27,058 nucleotides of DNA from a virus: the IMG/VR virus record IMGVR_UViG_3300020478_000052, positions 1-27,058 of that record. The stretch is one strand, 5' to 3'. Of the stretch, positions 6,449 through 15,148 are shown in pieces. The position numbers were made by a program, and so were the translations under genes. How positions within the stretch are numbered: the first letter of the stretch is position 1; every line of letters begins with the position of its first letter. The notes beneath the pieces were generated by a model. It was not told where the DNA came from, searched no databases, and saw nothing but the letters and a program-made list of their open reading frames with translations.

Positions 6449-9013
6449 ATGGCTAGGGTTGCTGTTGAATTAACAAACTTTACAGGTGGTGAGCTATCGC
6501 CAAGATTAGATGGAAGAACTGATCTAACTAAATATACATCTGGTTGCTCAACCTTAGAAAATTTAGTGATATATCCACATGGATCAGCAGCTCGTAGACC
6601 AGGTTCTACATTTGTAGCAGAAGTTGCTGATAGCGATAATAAAACAAGATTAATTCCTTTTGAATTTTCAACAACACAAACTTATATGCTTGAGTTTTCA
6701 AATTTAAAAATGAGAGTGTATAAAGATAGTGGTGCTGTGTTAGAAGGAGATAAAACTATATCTGGAATTACTGCTGCCAATCCTGCTGTTGTAACTGCAA
6801 CTTCACATGGTTATGAAAATGGTGATGAAGTATTGATTAGTGGTGTTTCTGGTATGACAGAAGTTAATAATAAAAGATTTTTAGTTGCAGACAAAACTAC
6901 TAATACATTTGAACTACAAGATAAAGATGGAGTTGATATAAATAGTTCAGGATATACTGCTTATAGTTCTGGTGGTGTGGCTAATAAAGTTTTTGAATTA
7001 ACAACACCTTATACTACTGCACAACTTTTTGATTTAAAATTTGCACAGAGTGCTGATGTTATGTACATCACACATCCTTCACATGAAGTAGAAAAACTAT
7101 CTCGTACTGCTCATACTACTTGGACATTGACAGATGTAGATTTTACCAAAGGACCAATGCAAGATGCTAACACAACTGACACAACTTTAAATCCAGGTCA
7201 ATCAGCAGTAGGTACAGGTATAGCTTTAGTTGCTTCTGCGGTTACTGGTATCAATAGTGGTAGTGGTTTTCTTTCAACAGATGTTGGAAGATTTGTTTAT
7301 TTAAGTGGAGGTTATGCAAAGATAACTGGAGTAACAAATACAACTAATGCAACCATTACAATTATTACAGCTTTAGATAGTGCTAGTGCTACAGCTAATT
7401 GGCAACTAGGAGCTTTCTCTGACACAACAGGTCATCCTTCAAGTGTAACTTTTTTTGAACAAAGATTAGTATTTGCAGGAACAACTGATCAACCACAAAC
7501 AATATTTTTTTCAAAGTCTGGTGATTATGAAAACATGGATGCAAACATTGGTGGTACTGTAGCTGATGATGATGCAATTATTTATACAATTGCATCTAAC
7601 CAAGTTAATGCTATCAGATTTATGACAGCAACTAGAACTTTAATTATTGGTACAGCAGGTGGTGAGTTTACTGTATCAGGAGGTGGTACTGATAGTGCAA
7701 TTACACCTACAAATATATTAATTAAAAAACAATCTAACCATGGCTCGGCAAATGTAGATGCTATAGCTGTAGGTAATGCTACATTATTTTTACAAAGAGC
7801 TAAAAGAAAAATAAGAGAATTAGCTTACAACTTTGATGTTGATGGTTATATTGCTCCTGACATGACTATCCTTGCTGAACATGTTACTGAAGGTGGTTTA
7901 ACACAAATTGCTTATCAACAAGAACCAAATCAAATTGTTTATGCTGCAAGAGGAGATGGTGAGTTAGTAGGATTAACTTATCAAAGAGAACAACAAGTAA
8001 CTGCTTGGCATAGACATATTTTTGGTGGTAGATTTGGTAATGCAACAGTTACAGTTACTGATTATGCAAATATTGCAAATGGTACAAGAATAGTTTTAAC
8101 AAAAGCAGATGGCACAACTACAACCTTTACATCTGCTACATCTTCTACAACTGGAAAATTTCATACAACAACAAGTAACAATCAAAGTGCAACAAACTTA
8201 AAAACATTAATAGATGCTGACTCGGATTTTACAGCAACAGTTAGTAGTAATGTAGTTACCATTACAGAAACATCACCATTGTCTACAGGATTTTTAACTA
8301 TTACATCTTTAGATGATTCTACTCGATTAGCAAAAACTAACGAAGGTAAAGCAGTATGTGAAAGTGTTGCAGTTATTCCAACTGATGATACTGAATATCA
8401 AGTTTATGTAATTGTTAAAAGAACAATCAATGGTGCAACTAGAAGATTTGTAGAAATATTAAATGTATTTGATTTTGATGAAACAGATAATACATCATTT
8501 AATTTTTTAGATAGTGCATTAAGTTATAGTGGTAGTGCTGCTACAACTATTTCTGGATTAGATCATCTTGAAGGACAAACAGTTTCTATATTAGCAGATG
8601 GTGCAACACATCCAGATAAAACTGTTAGTTCTGGTAGTGTAACTTTAGATCGTTCTGTAACAAATGCTAAAATAGGATTAGCTTATACATCTTTATTAAA
8701 AACTATGAGATTAAATGCTGGTTCACAGAATGGTACATCTCAAGGTAAGACAAAAAGAATATATGATATAACAGTTAGAATGTTTGAAACAATAGGTGTA
8801 GAAGTAGGACCTGATCTTTCAAATATGGAACGAATACCATTTAGAAGTTCTGCTGATTTAATGGATGAAGGTATATCACCTTTTACAGGAGATAAAGAAG
8901 TAGAATTTAGAGGAAACTATGAAACAGATGGTTTTATATTTGTTAGGCAAAGACAACCTTTACCTTTTACAATTTTATCGTTATACCCAAGATTAACTAC
9001 AAATGATGGATAA
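6449..9013 (+). CDS. Tail tubular protein B / nozzle (T7 gp12-like)
   Basis: An 854-aa protein, slightly longer than T7 gp12. Its N-terminus (LTNFTGGELSPRLDGRTDL, then YTSGCSTLENLVIYPHGSAARRPG) is highly typical of podovirus nozzle proteins. Residues about 105-180 (ITAANPAVVTATSHGYENGD and the following NNKRFLVADKTTNTFEL) form a small beta module like the FCCH-type insert often seen in these proteins. Further markers are HPSSVTFFEQRLVFAGT and HGSANVDAIAVGNATLFLQR. A Thr/Ser-rich insert at roughly residues 530-620 (TVTVTDYANIANGTR ...) looks like another added beta domain. The protein forms the tail tube tip and contacts the fibres encoded at 15149. It starts 3 bases after the gp11-like gene. 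Confidence 0.94.
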   Translation: MARVAVELTNFTGGELSPRLDGRTDLTKYTSGCSTLENLVIYPHGSAARRPGSTFVAEVADSDNKTRLIPFEFSTTQTYMLEFSNLKMRVYKDSGAVLEGDKTISGITAANPAVVTATSHGYENGDEVLISGVSGMTEVNNKRFLVADKTTNTFELQDKDGVDINSSGYTAYSSGGVANKVFELTTPYTTAQLFDLKFAQSADVMYITHPSHEVEKLSRTAHTTWTLTDVDFTKGPMQDANTTDTTLNPGQSAVGTGIALVASAVTGINSGSGFLSTDVGRFVYLSGGYAKITGVTNTTNATITIITALDSASATANWQLGAFSDTTGHPSSVTFFEQRLVFAGTTDQPQTIFFSKSGDYENMDANIGGTVADDDAIIYTIASNQVNAIRFMTATRTLIIGTAGGEFTVSGGGTDSAITPTNILIKKQSNHGSANVDAIAVGNATLFLQRAKRKIRELAYNFDVDGYIAPDMTILAEHVTEGGLTQIAYQQEPNQIVYAARGDGELVGLTYQREQQVTAWHRHIFGGRFGNATVTVTDYANIANGTRIVLTKADGTTTTFTSATSSTTGKFHTTTSNNQSATNLKTLIDADSDFTATVSSNVVTITETSPLSTGFLTITSLDDSTRLAKTNEGKAVCESVAVIPTDDTEYQVYVIVKRTINGATRRFVEILNVFDFDETDNTSFNFLDSALSYSGSAATTISGLDHLEGQTVSILADGATHPDKTVSSGSVTLDRSVTNAKIGLAYTSLLKTMRLNAGSQNGTSQGKTKRIYDITVRMFETIGVEVGPDLSNMERIPFRSSADLMDEGISPFTGDKEVEFRGNYETDGFIFVRQRQPLPFTILSLYPRLTTNDG

Positions 9014-9458
9014 TATGCTATATATAGTACCTTACACTGCTGAACATGGAAAATTTATTCTATCATGTCAAATGAATCATAAACTTATGGATAAGGATGC
9101 ACAGTTTGATGGAGATGCCATGAACCTTGTGCAAGACCACTTAGCTTTTACAGGATTAGTAAATAACAAACCAATCTTTGCCGCAGGTATGAAAATGATT
9201 TGGGGTCAGGTCGCAGAAGGTTGGGTTATTGCAACACAAGAAGTTTGGCAACATCCACTAGCTGTAGCAAAAGCAATCAAGAAAGATTTTGCAAAGGTTG
9301 CAACAAAATATAATATTAAAAGAGTTCAAACTGCTGTAAGAGCAGACTTTGACAAAGGTATAAGATTTGCAGAATGGTTAGGATTAGAGAACGAGGGATT
9401 AATGAAACACTATGGTTTTGATGGTTCAGACCAATACAGATATGCGAGGATATTTTAA
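9003..9458 (+). CDS. T7 gp13-like protein, GNAT-type fold
   Basis: Up to 151 aa. The first ATG (9003) overlaps the preceding gene by 11 bases; ATGs at 9006 and 9015 are alternatives, and 9015 would avoid the overlap. The product includes VNNKPIFAAGMKMIWGQVAE, followed by a helix LAVAKAIKKDFAKVATKYNI and RFAEWLGLENEGLMKHYGFD. This layout (strand, helix, strand, then 'W-L-G-F/L-x-x-E-G') is that of the acetyltransferase-like protein family that includes T7 gp13, a protein needed for virion maturation. Whether it acetylates anything is unknown; the acetyl-CoA loop is not clearly preserved. Position between nozzle and internal virion genes matches T7 gene order exactly. Confidence 0.82.
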   Translation: MMDNMLYIVPYTAEHGKFILSCQMNHKLMDKDAQFDGDAMNLVQDHLAFTGLVNNKPIFAAGMKMIWGQVAEGWVIATQEVWQHPLAVAKAIKKDFAKVATKYNIKRVQTAVRADFDKGIRFAEWLGLENEGLMKHYGFDGSDQYRYARIF

Positions 9459-9934
9459 TGTCATCAGCAATACCATTTATAGGACCAACAGTATCTTTAA
9501 TTCAAGCAAAGAACGCTACCGAAATAGGAAAATTTAATCAAAGAGTATTTAATAGAAATGCTGTAGTTGCTGAACAAGAAGCTGAAAGAATAAAACAAAA
9601 ATTAAATTTTGATATTGCAAGATTTGATGATCAATTTTTACGATTACAAGGTTCAACAAAAACAAGAATATTAAAATCGGGTGTAGAGCTTTCTGGTACT
9701 TCTTTAAAAATTTTAAGAAGTAATGTTGAACAAGCAGAAATTCAAAAAGATGTTATGGAGTATAATGCAAAAGTTGAAGAAAGCAGAAAACTTGAAGAAG
9801 CAAACTTTGCTAGAATAGAAGGCACTATGGCAAGAAACAGAGCAAGGATGCAAGCATTAGGATATATTGCAAGTGCTGGTTCAAGTTTATTAACTAACTT
9901 TGGTAATCCTTATGGAGGAAATACAAATGCCTAA
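9458..9934 (+). CDS. Internal virion / ejection protein (T7 gp14 position)
   Basis: A 158-aa protein starting on the final A of the previous stop, with GAGG 12 nt upstream. It is mostly helical and charged, with an N-terminal apolar stretch (AIPFIGPTVSLIQA), a long Glu/Lys/Arg helix (NAVVAEQEAERIKQKLNFDI) and a C-terminal Gly/Ser-rich segment ALGYIASAGSSLLTNFGNPY. The pattern matches the small ejection protein that precedes the two large ones in T7-like phages; in T7, gp14 forms the outer-membrane channel for DNA entry. Direct sequence similarity to gp14 is not claimed. The assignment rests on position, size and composition. Confidence 0.75.
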   Translation: MSSAIPFIGPTVSLIQAKNATEIGKFNQRVFNRNAVVAEQEAERIKQKLNFDIARFDDQFLRLQGSTKTRILKSGVELSGTSLKILRSNVEQAEIQKDVMEYNAKVEESRKLEEANFARIEGTMARNRARMQALGYIASAGSSLLTNFGNPYGGNTNA

Positions 9935-11765
9935 GATTCCTACATTTACAGCTACAGCAGAAATGACTAATAGATCATCTGCTATTCAAACTAAATTACA
10001 AGCTAGTATGAAAGATTCTCCTCTTACAGCTTTAGAACCTGCTATTGCTCAAACAACAAAATATTATTTAAAACAAAGAGATATATTAGAAAAAACAGAA
10101 GCAAAGAAAAAAGCATTAGAAGTATTTACTGAAGCAGATACTATTGTTGCAGATTTAGAAAACAACTCAAATGAAGAAGAAGCATTATCAATATTTAATG
10201 AAAAATTTAATACAATATTAAATACTAAACTAGGAACTACAGATAACGCTAGAATAAAAAGTTTATTACAAAATACAGTTGATATTAATTTACCAAAAAG
10301 AATTACAAATGTTAAAACTAATTCAAGAAACGCATTAGAAAAAGATTTAGAAATTACACACAACAATACACAGAATATTCTTTCTAATGAATATCTTGTT
10401 GCAACAGATGCTGAAACTAAAACAACAATATTAGATCAAGCAATTAATGAAGAAATAGATTATGGAAATCAAATAGGATTATCAAAAATTCAAACACAAA
10501 AAAATGTTGATAAAGTAAAACAAAGTTATTTAATATCAGATGTAAATAAATTAATAGAAAATAAACAATATGCTGCAGCAGATGCTATTTTAAAAAATAC
10601 AAAAGATTCTCCTTTTTTAGATGTTGAAGAAAGAAAAGATTTATTAGCAAAAGTTGAAGAAGGATTTAAAGAAGATTTAGCACAAGCTAATATTAATAAT
10701 TTAATAATAAACAAAGTTGGTTCAGAAGCGGTGGGAGCTGAATTAGAAAATGTTGATGGTAATAAGATTACTAAAAAAAATATATCTTCTGGTTTGAATA
10801 AATTACTTCTTGAAACTAATGATGATGGTTCTCCTAAATATTCAACATCACAAATGATAGAATTTTCAATAGGTAATAATGCTTCTGTGCCAAGTTATAA
10901 AGAATCATTAGTAGCAGGAGCAGCTAATATGACAGATACTGGAGATCAATCAAAAGTATTACAAGGATTTCAATTATATAAATTATTTAAAGTACAAAAC
11001 GCAGATGAAGTATTAATGAAAACTTATAACATATCTCAATCAGATATAGAAAGTTATGAGGCATTAGATTATTCAATTAATACATTAGGTGAAACATTTG
11101 AAGCAGCATTGAATAGACAAATAAGAACAAGAGCTGGTGATTTTAAAGAAAGAAATATTGATGATAAAAAAATTGATTCAAGAATAAATGAATTAGATTT
11201 TCAAGGTCAAGGTTTATTAGATTTTGGTTCTCCAGATGTAAATAATATTCAAGTTGTTGAAAATATTTTAAAATATACTGCTAATATGTATTATAAAGCT
11301 GGAGGTTCTGAAGATACTGCATTAGAAGCAGCAGAAAAATTTTTAGAAAAAAACTTTCGTATAGATAGTTTTGGTCAAGTAGTAAGAATTGATCCTAGAA
11401 TACCAGAGTATCATGATGAATCTATTAAATTATTTATTAAAACTTTATATGATGAAGGTAAAATTAATAAAGAAAAAAATGAATTAGAAGATATTATTCC
11501 TCAATACTATGATTATAGTAAATATAATATTCAAGGTTTTACCTTAATAAATAAACAAACTGGTGAACCATTATACTTACAATCAGAAGATTTTGATGAA
11601 GAACCTTATTCTGTTGGAAGATTTACTCAAGCACAAATAGAAGAAGTTATTTATAAACCATTTAAGTCAAATGAATACGAGAAATTTAAAATTGAGTTTG
11701 AAAAAAGAAAACAAATGAAACTAGAAGCTGAGAATTTTGGTTTAGGAATATATGATGGTCCATAA
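9927..11765 (+). CDS. Internal virion protein (T7 gp15 position)
   Basis: A 612-aa, helix-rich, acidic/asparagine-rich protein. The ATG at 9927 is chosen over one at 9900 because GGAGG lies at 9914-9918 with normal spacing; it then overlaps the preceding gene by 8 bases. Landmarks: IPTFTATAEMTNRSSAIQTK at the N-terminus, repeated charged helices, and no TM segments or enzymatic motifs. In T7-like virions the second ejection protein forms a periplasmic tunnel with the third, and this gene sits between the small and very large ejection genes. Codon use is extremely AT-rich compared with the capsid gene. The function is assigned by position and architecture only. Confidence 0.75.
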   Translation: MPKIPTFTATAEMTNRSSAIQTKLQASMKDSPLTALEPAIAQTTKYYLKQRDILEKTEAKKKALEVFTEADTIVADLENNSNEEEALSIFNEKFNTILNTKLGTTDNARIKSLLQNTVDINLPKRITNVKTNSRNALEKDLEITHNNTQNILSNEYLVATDAETKTTILDQAINEEIDYGNQIGLSKIQTQKNVDKVKQSYLISDVNKLIENKQYAAADAILKNTKDSPFLDVEERKDLLAKVEEGFKEDLAQANINNLIINKVGSEAVGAELENVDGNKITKKNISSGLNKLLLETNDDGSPKYSTSQMIEFSIGNNASVPSYKESLVAGAANMTDTGDQSKVLQGFQLYKLFKVQNADEVLMKTYNISQSDIESYEALDYSINTLGETFEAALNRQIRTRAGDFKERNIDDKKIDSRINELDFQGQGLLDFGSPDVNNIQVVENILKYTANMYYKAGGSEDTALEAAEKFLEKNFRIDSFGQVVRIDPRIPEYHDESIKLFIKTLYDEGKINKEKNELEDIIPQYYDYSKYNIQGFTLINKQTGEPLYLQSEDFDEEPYSVGRFTQAQIEEVIYKPFKSNEYEKFKIEFEKRKQMKLEAENFGLGIYDGP

Positions 11766-14700
11766 TGTCTAGTGAAAATTTAAACATAGATGTAAATCCT
11801 TTAGAAGAAAAATCTGATAAAATAGAGTTTACTGTAGATAAACTTGGTTTAACTAATCCTGCCAAAACTATTCCTACAGATATAGACTACTTTATAAGAA
11901 AACAACAAGGTGATTTAGAAAGTAAATATACATTTCCTCAAGCTGTTAAAAAAGCATTTGAGATAGATAATTTATTTGTATCAGGAATAACTAAATTAAA
12001 TCAACCACAAGGACCAGATATAGATTTTGATTTTGTTCCAACAGAGGAGATGTTTAATATTATAGAAACATATCCTGATTATATGAAAAACGCTTTCTTT
12101 GAAGCAAGAAGTGAATCTCATTTTTATAATATTAAAAGTCAAGTAGATGAAAGAGTAGAGGTAGAAAAAGAAATAGCCAAGTTAGGTTTTGCAGGTTTTG
12201 GTGCAAGGATGATTGCTGCTGTGCTTGATCCTGCTGCAATAGGATTATCAATAGCAACAATACCTTTGGGTGGTTTTGGTGCGTATGCAACAGTACCAAC
12301 AAAGATTATGAGATTAAAAAGAGCATTAAAATTTGGTGCAATCGTTGGTGCAGAAAATGCTGCTATAGAAGCAGGTTTAGTTGCACTTGATCCTCTTAAA
12401 AATCCAAACGATATTAAGTATGCAATGTTAGCTGGATTTACTTTAGGTTCTCCTGCTGGTTGGTTTGGTAGAGTTGGTGTTAAAAAAAATAAAGTTCCAG
12501 ATGATATTGTTAAGTCATATCAAAAAACTGATTATGCAGCTAGGAAGATGCAAAAGAATTTAGAGCTTGAAGATGTGCAAAAGTTTGCTGCTGAAAATGA
12601 TTTTGAATTAAATGCTAATTACATAAAGAATCAAAGAATGAAACTATCAAAAGAAACAAATGTTATGAACGCAAAGATCATTGAAGATCCAAGAAATGCT
12701 CCCGAAGTTGGAACATATTGGGAAGAGTTTTTTAAAAATACATTTTTTAGATATGATATTGCTGGTGATTTAAACAGATCAAAAATTCCAATAGTAAAAA
12801 GATTTAGAGAAGTTGCTGTATCTGATCCTGTTGTAGGTAATCCAAGAGGAGATACTGCAGTTGAGTGGGTTCAAAGAACAAGAATAGAAACTATGAACGC
12901 TTACAATAATTATAGAGAGATAGCTTTACGATCTTTTAAAAAATTAAACAAAGATGTTTCATTTAAAAACACACATGAAATAGAAGAAAAATTTGAATCA
13001 ATAATGTCAGACCTAAAAGAATATCCAGATATGTATAGATTTTCAAATCAAGTTACGGAAGAAATGAGAAAACTTGCAGGGTATGCTACAAAAGCATTTG
13101 ATGATACTTTAGATATTGTTGGACAAACTGGAAGAGAAGGTTGGCAAGAAATAGCAGGATATAGACAAAAAAATTATATTCCTCATGTACATTCATCAGA
13201 AAAATTAATTAAAGCATTAGATTCTTATGGACCAAAACAAGTAAAAGAAGTTTATGCAAATGCTTTAAGAGCAATGAAAGCAGATTTAGGCGATGATCTT
13301 TTTAATGAAATGATTGACAAGATGATTAAAAAAATATCAACGCCAAGAGTTTTTGGACAAGAAGCAGATATAGCAAGAGTATTTCAAGGATCAAACATTG
13401 TAGTTATTAGAGAATTTCTTGAAGATATTGGATTAAAAACAGATCAAATAGATAAAATTATTGCTAAAATAGAAAAAGGTTCTGGTAATACTTTAGATAG
13501 AAATGCAAATAGAAGATTGCCTTTTGATCTTAATGCAAGAATAGATGTTAAAAATTTAAAAACAAATGAGATTCAATCTTTATCTGTAAAAGATTTAACA
13601 GATAGAAACCTAACAAGATTATTAAAAATGTATAATCAACAAGTATTAGGTTCAGCAGCAATGGCTAGATTTTTTAATTTTAAAAATAATAAAGAGTTTA
13701 GAGATTTTATGAAACAGGTTGAATCTGAAGGAAGAAATTTAGGATGGGAAAAAACATATAGAGATATAGAGAATATAGAAGTAGTTGTTGCTTCTATTAC
13801 TGGCAGACAATCACCTTTAGAAAAAGGTGGCGATCCAAATGGATTTATGAGAAGAATGGCAAGATTAGTTCAAGACTATAACTTTCTTAGATTATTTGGT
13901 CAAGTTGGTTTTGCTCAAGGTGCTGAATTATATACAGGTATTTCTGAAATAGGTTTGAAAACATTTTTAAAATCTAATCCAGCTTTTTCTGAAATATTAA
14001 ATAAAATAAGAGCAGGTAAAATAGAATTTGACGATCCTATATTAGAAGAATTAAGATCACAAGGATTACCAGTTGGTCTTGATAAATTTATGCACACACC
14101 AACAGGTAGATTTGATAATGAATTAGATATACCTTTAGGTGGCACAGGAAGTAGATTAGATAATATTGAATTAGTTTCAGGAAAAGCTAAAAGAGTTGTT
14201 GCTGATATATCATTCTTAAATCCTATGACAATGTATACACAAATTATTTTAGGAAGAGGTATGGCTCTTAAAATATCAGATATAGTAAATGACTATGTAA
14301 AAAAATTTGGAACAACAAAAATATACAATAAACTTTCTAAAGGAGATCAAGTAAGATTTAAAACTTTAGGTTGGAGAGAAGATGAATTTAATAGAATAGC
14401 AGACCAAATAAAAAAACATTCTGTTTATAAGGATGGTAAATATCAAGCAATAGGATTAGAAGATTGGACACCAGAAGCAAGAGCTAATTACAATGTTGGT
14501 ATGCAAAGATTTATAGATAGAGTAGTTCAAAGAAATGATGTTGGTTCTATGAGTAGATTTTTTACAACTGATTATACTAGAATACTTACTCAGTTTAGAA
14601 CATTTACATTAGGTTCATATACAAAACAATTAATGAATAGATTATATGTTCTTGCAGAAACAAGAGGTAAAGACTATCATACATACGCAGCATTTATTGC

Positions 14701-15130
14701 ATCTATGGCAGGTGCTGTTCAATTCTACGCTGTTCAACAATATCTAAACTCTTTTGGTAGAGATGATAGAAAAAAGTTTTTAGAAAAAAAATTATCAGTA
14801 GAAAATTTAGCAAAAGTAGGATTCATGAGATCATCATGGTCATCATTGATACCAGGAGCAATAGATACCGCTATGTACCCTTTTATGGAAAAATCACCTT
14901 TTAGTTATGGTAGAAATACTGAACTAGCATCACAATTTATTAGTGGTATTCCTACAGTTAATCTATTAAATACAACAGTAGACACAGTAAGAACTGGTGT
15001 TAAGTTAGGATTTACAGACTATCAAGCATCAAAAAGAGATGTACAAAAATTTCTTTCTTTGATAGCACTACAAAATGCTTTAATAATAAAAAATGTCAAT
15101 AATATAATTGTTGATGAATTAGGAGAATAA
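11765..15130 (+). CDS. Large internal virion / ejection protein (T7 gp16 position)
   Basis: An 1121-aa protein starting on the last A of the previous TAA. Unlike T7 gp16 there is no recognisable lytic transglycosylase motif at its N-terminus, which begins with a charged, acidic segment. Residues about 140-178 (FAGFGARMIAAVLDPAAIGL ...) and 189-235 form long apolar Gly/Ala-rich regions that could insert into the host inner membrane. The C-terminal third has RFFTTDYTRILTQFRTFTLG and further amphipathic helices, with GAIDTAMYPFMEKSPF and ASQFISGIPTVNLLN near the end. Such proteins ratchet DNA through the envelope. With no murein hydrolase visible, cell-wall entry activity may be elsewhere in the virion. 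Position after two other ejection genes supports the role. Confidence 0.82.
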   Translation: MSSENLNIDVNPLEEKSDKIEFTVDKLGLTNPAKTIPTDIDYFIRKQQGDLESKYTFPQAVKKAFEIDNLFVSGITKLNQPQGPDIDFDFVPTEEMFNIIETYPDYMKNAFFEARSESHFYNIKSQVDERVEVEKEIAKLGFAGFGARMIAAVLDPAAIGLSIATIPLGGFGAYATVPTKIMRLKRALKFGAIVGAENAAIEAGLVALDPLKNPNDIKYAMLAGFTLGSPAGWFGRVGVKKNKVPDDIVKSYQKTDYAARKMQKNLELEDVQKFAAENDFELNANYIKNQRMKLSKETNVMNAKIIEDPRNAPEVGTYWEEFFKNTFFRYDIAGDLNRSKIPIVKRFREVAVSDPVVGNPRGDTAVEWVQRTRIETMNAYNNYREIALRSFKKLNKDVSFKNTHEIEEKFESIMSDLKEYPDMYRFSNQVTEEMRKLAGYATKAFDDTLDIVGQTGREGWQEIAGYRQKNYIPHVHSSEKLIKALDSYGPKQVKEVYANALRAMKADLGDDLFNEMIDKMIKKISTPRVFGQEADIARVFQGSNIVVIREFLEDIGLKTDQIDKIIAKIEKGSGNTLDRNANRRLPFDLNARIDVKNLKTNEIQSLSVKDLTDRNLTRLLKMYNQQVLGSAAMARFFNFKNNKEFRDFMKQVESEGRNLGWEKTYRDIENIEVVVASITGRQSPLEKGGDPNGFMRRMARLVQDYNFLRLFGQVGFAQGAELYTGISEIGLKTFLKSNPAFSEILNKIRAGKIEFDDPILEELRSQGLPVGLDKFMHTPTGRFDNELDIPLGGTGSRLDNIELVSGKAKRVVADISFLNPMTMYTQIILGRGMALKISDIVNDYVKKFGTTKIYNKLSKGDQVRFKTLGWREDEFNRIADQIKKHSVYKDGKYQAIGLEDWTPEARANYNVGMQRFIDRVVQRNDVGSMSRFFTTDYTRILTQFRTFTLGSYTKQLMNRLYVLAETRGKDYHTYAAFIASMAGAVQFYAVQQYLNSFGRDDRKKFLEKKLSVENLAKVGFMRSSWSSLIPGAIDTAMYPFMEKSPFSYGRNTELASQFISGIPTVNLLNTTVDTVRTGVKLGFTDYQASKRDVQKFLSLIALQNALIIKNVNNIIVDELGE

Positions 15131-15148
15131 TAATATACAGAAACTAAT

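Noticed and set aside
10064-10366. 100-aa minus-strand frame inside the 9927-11765 ejection gene
   Set aside because: Antisense shadow of Lys/Asn/Glu-rich codons giving Phe/Ser/Leu-rich noise; no ribosome site or context.
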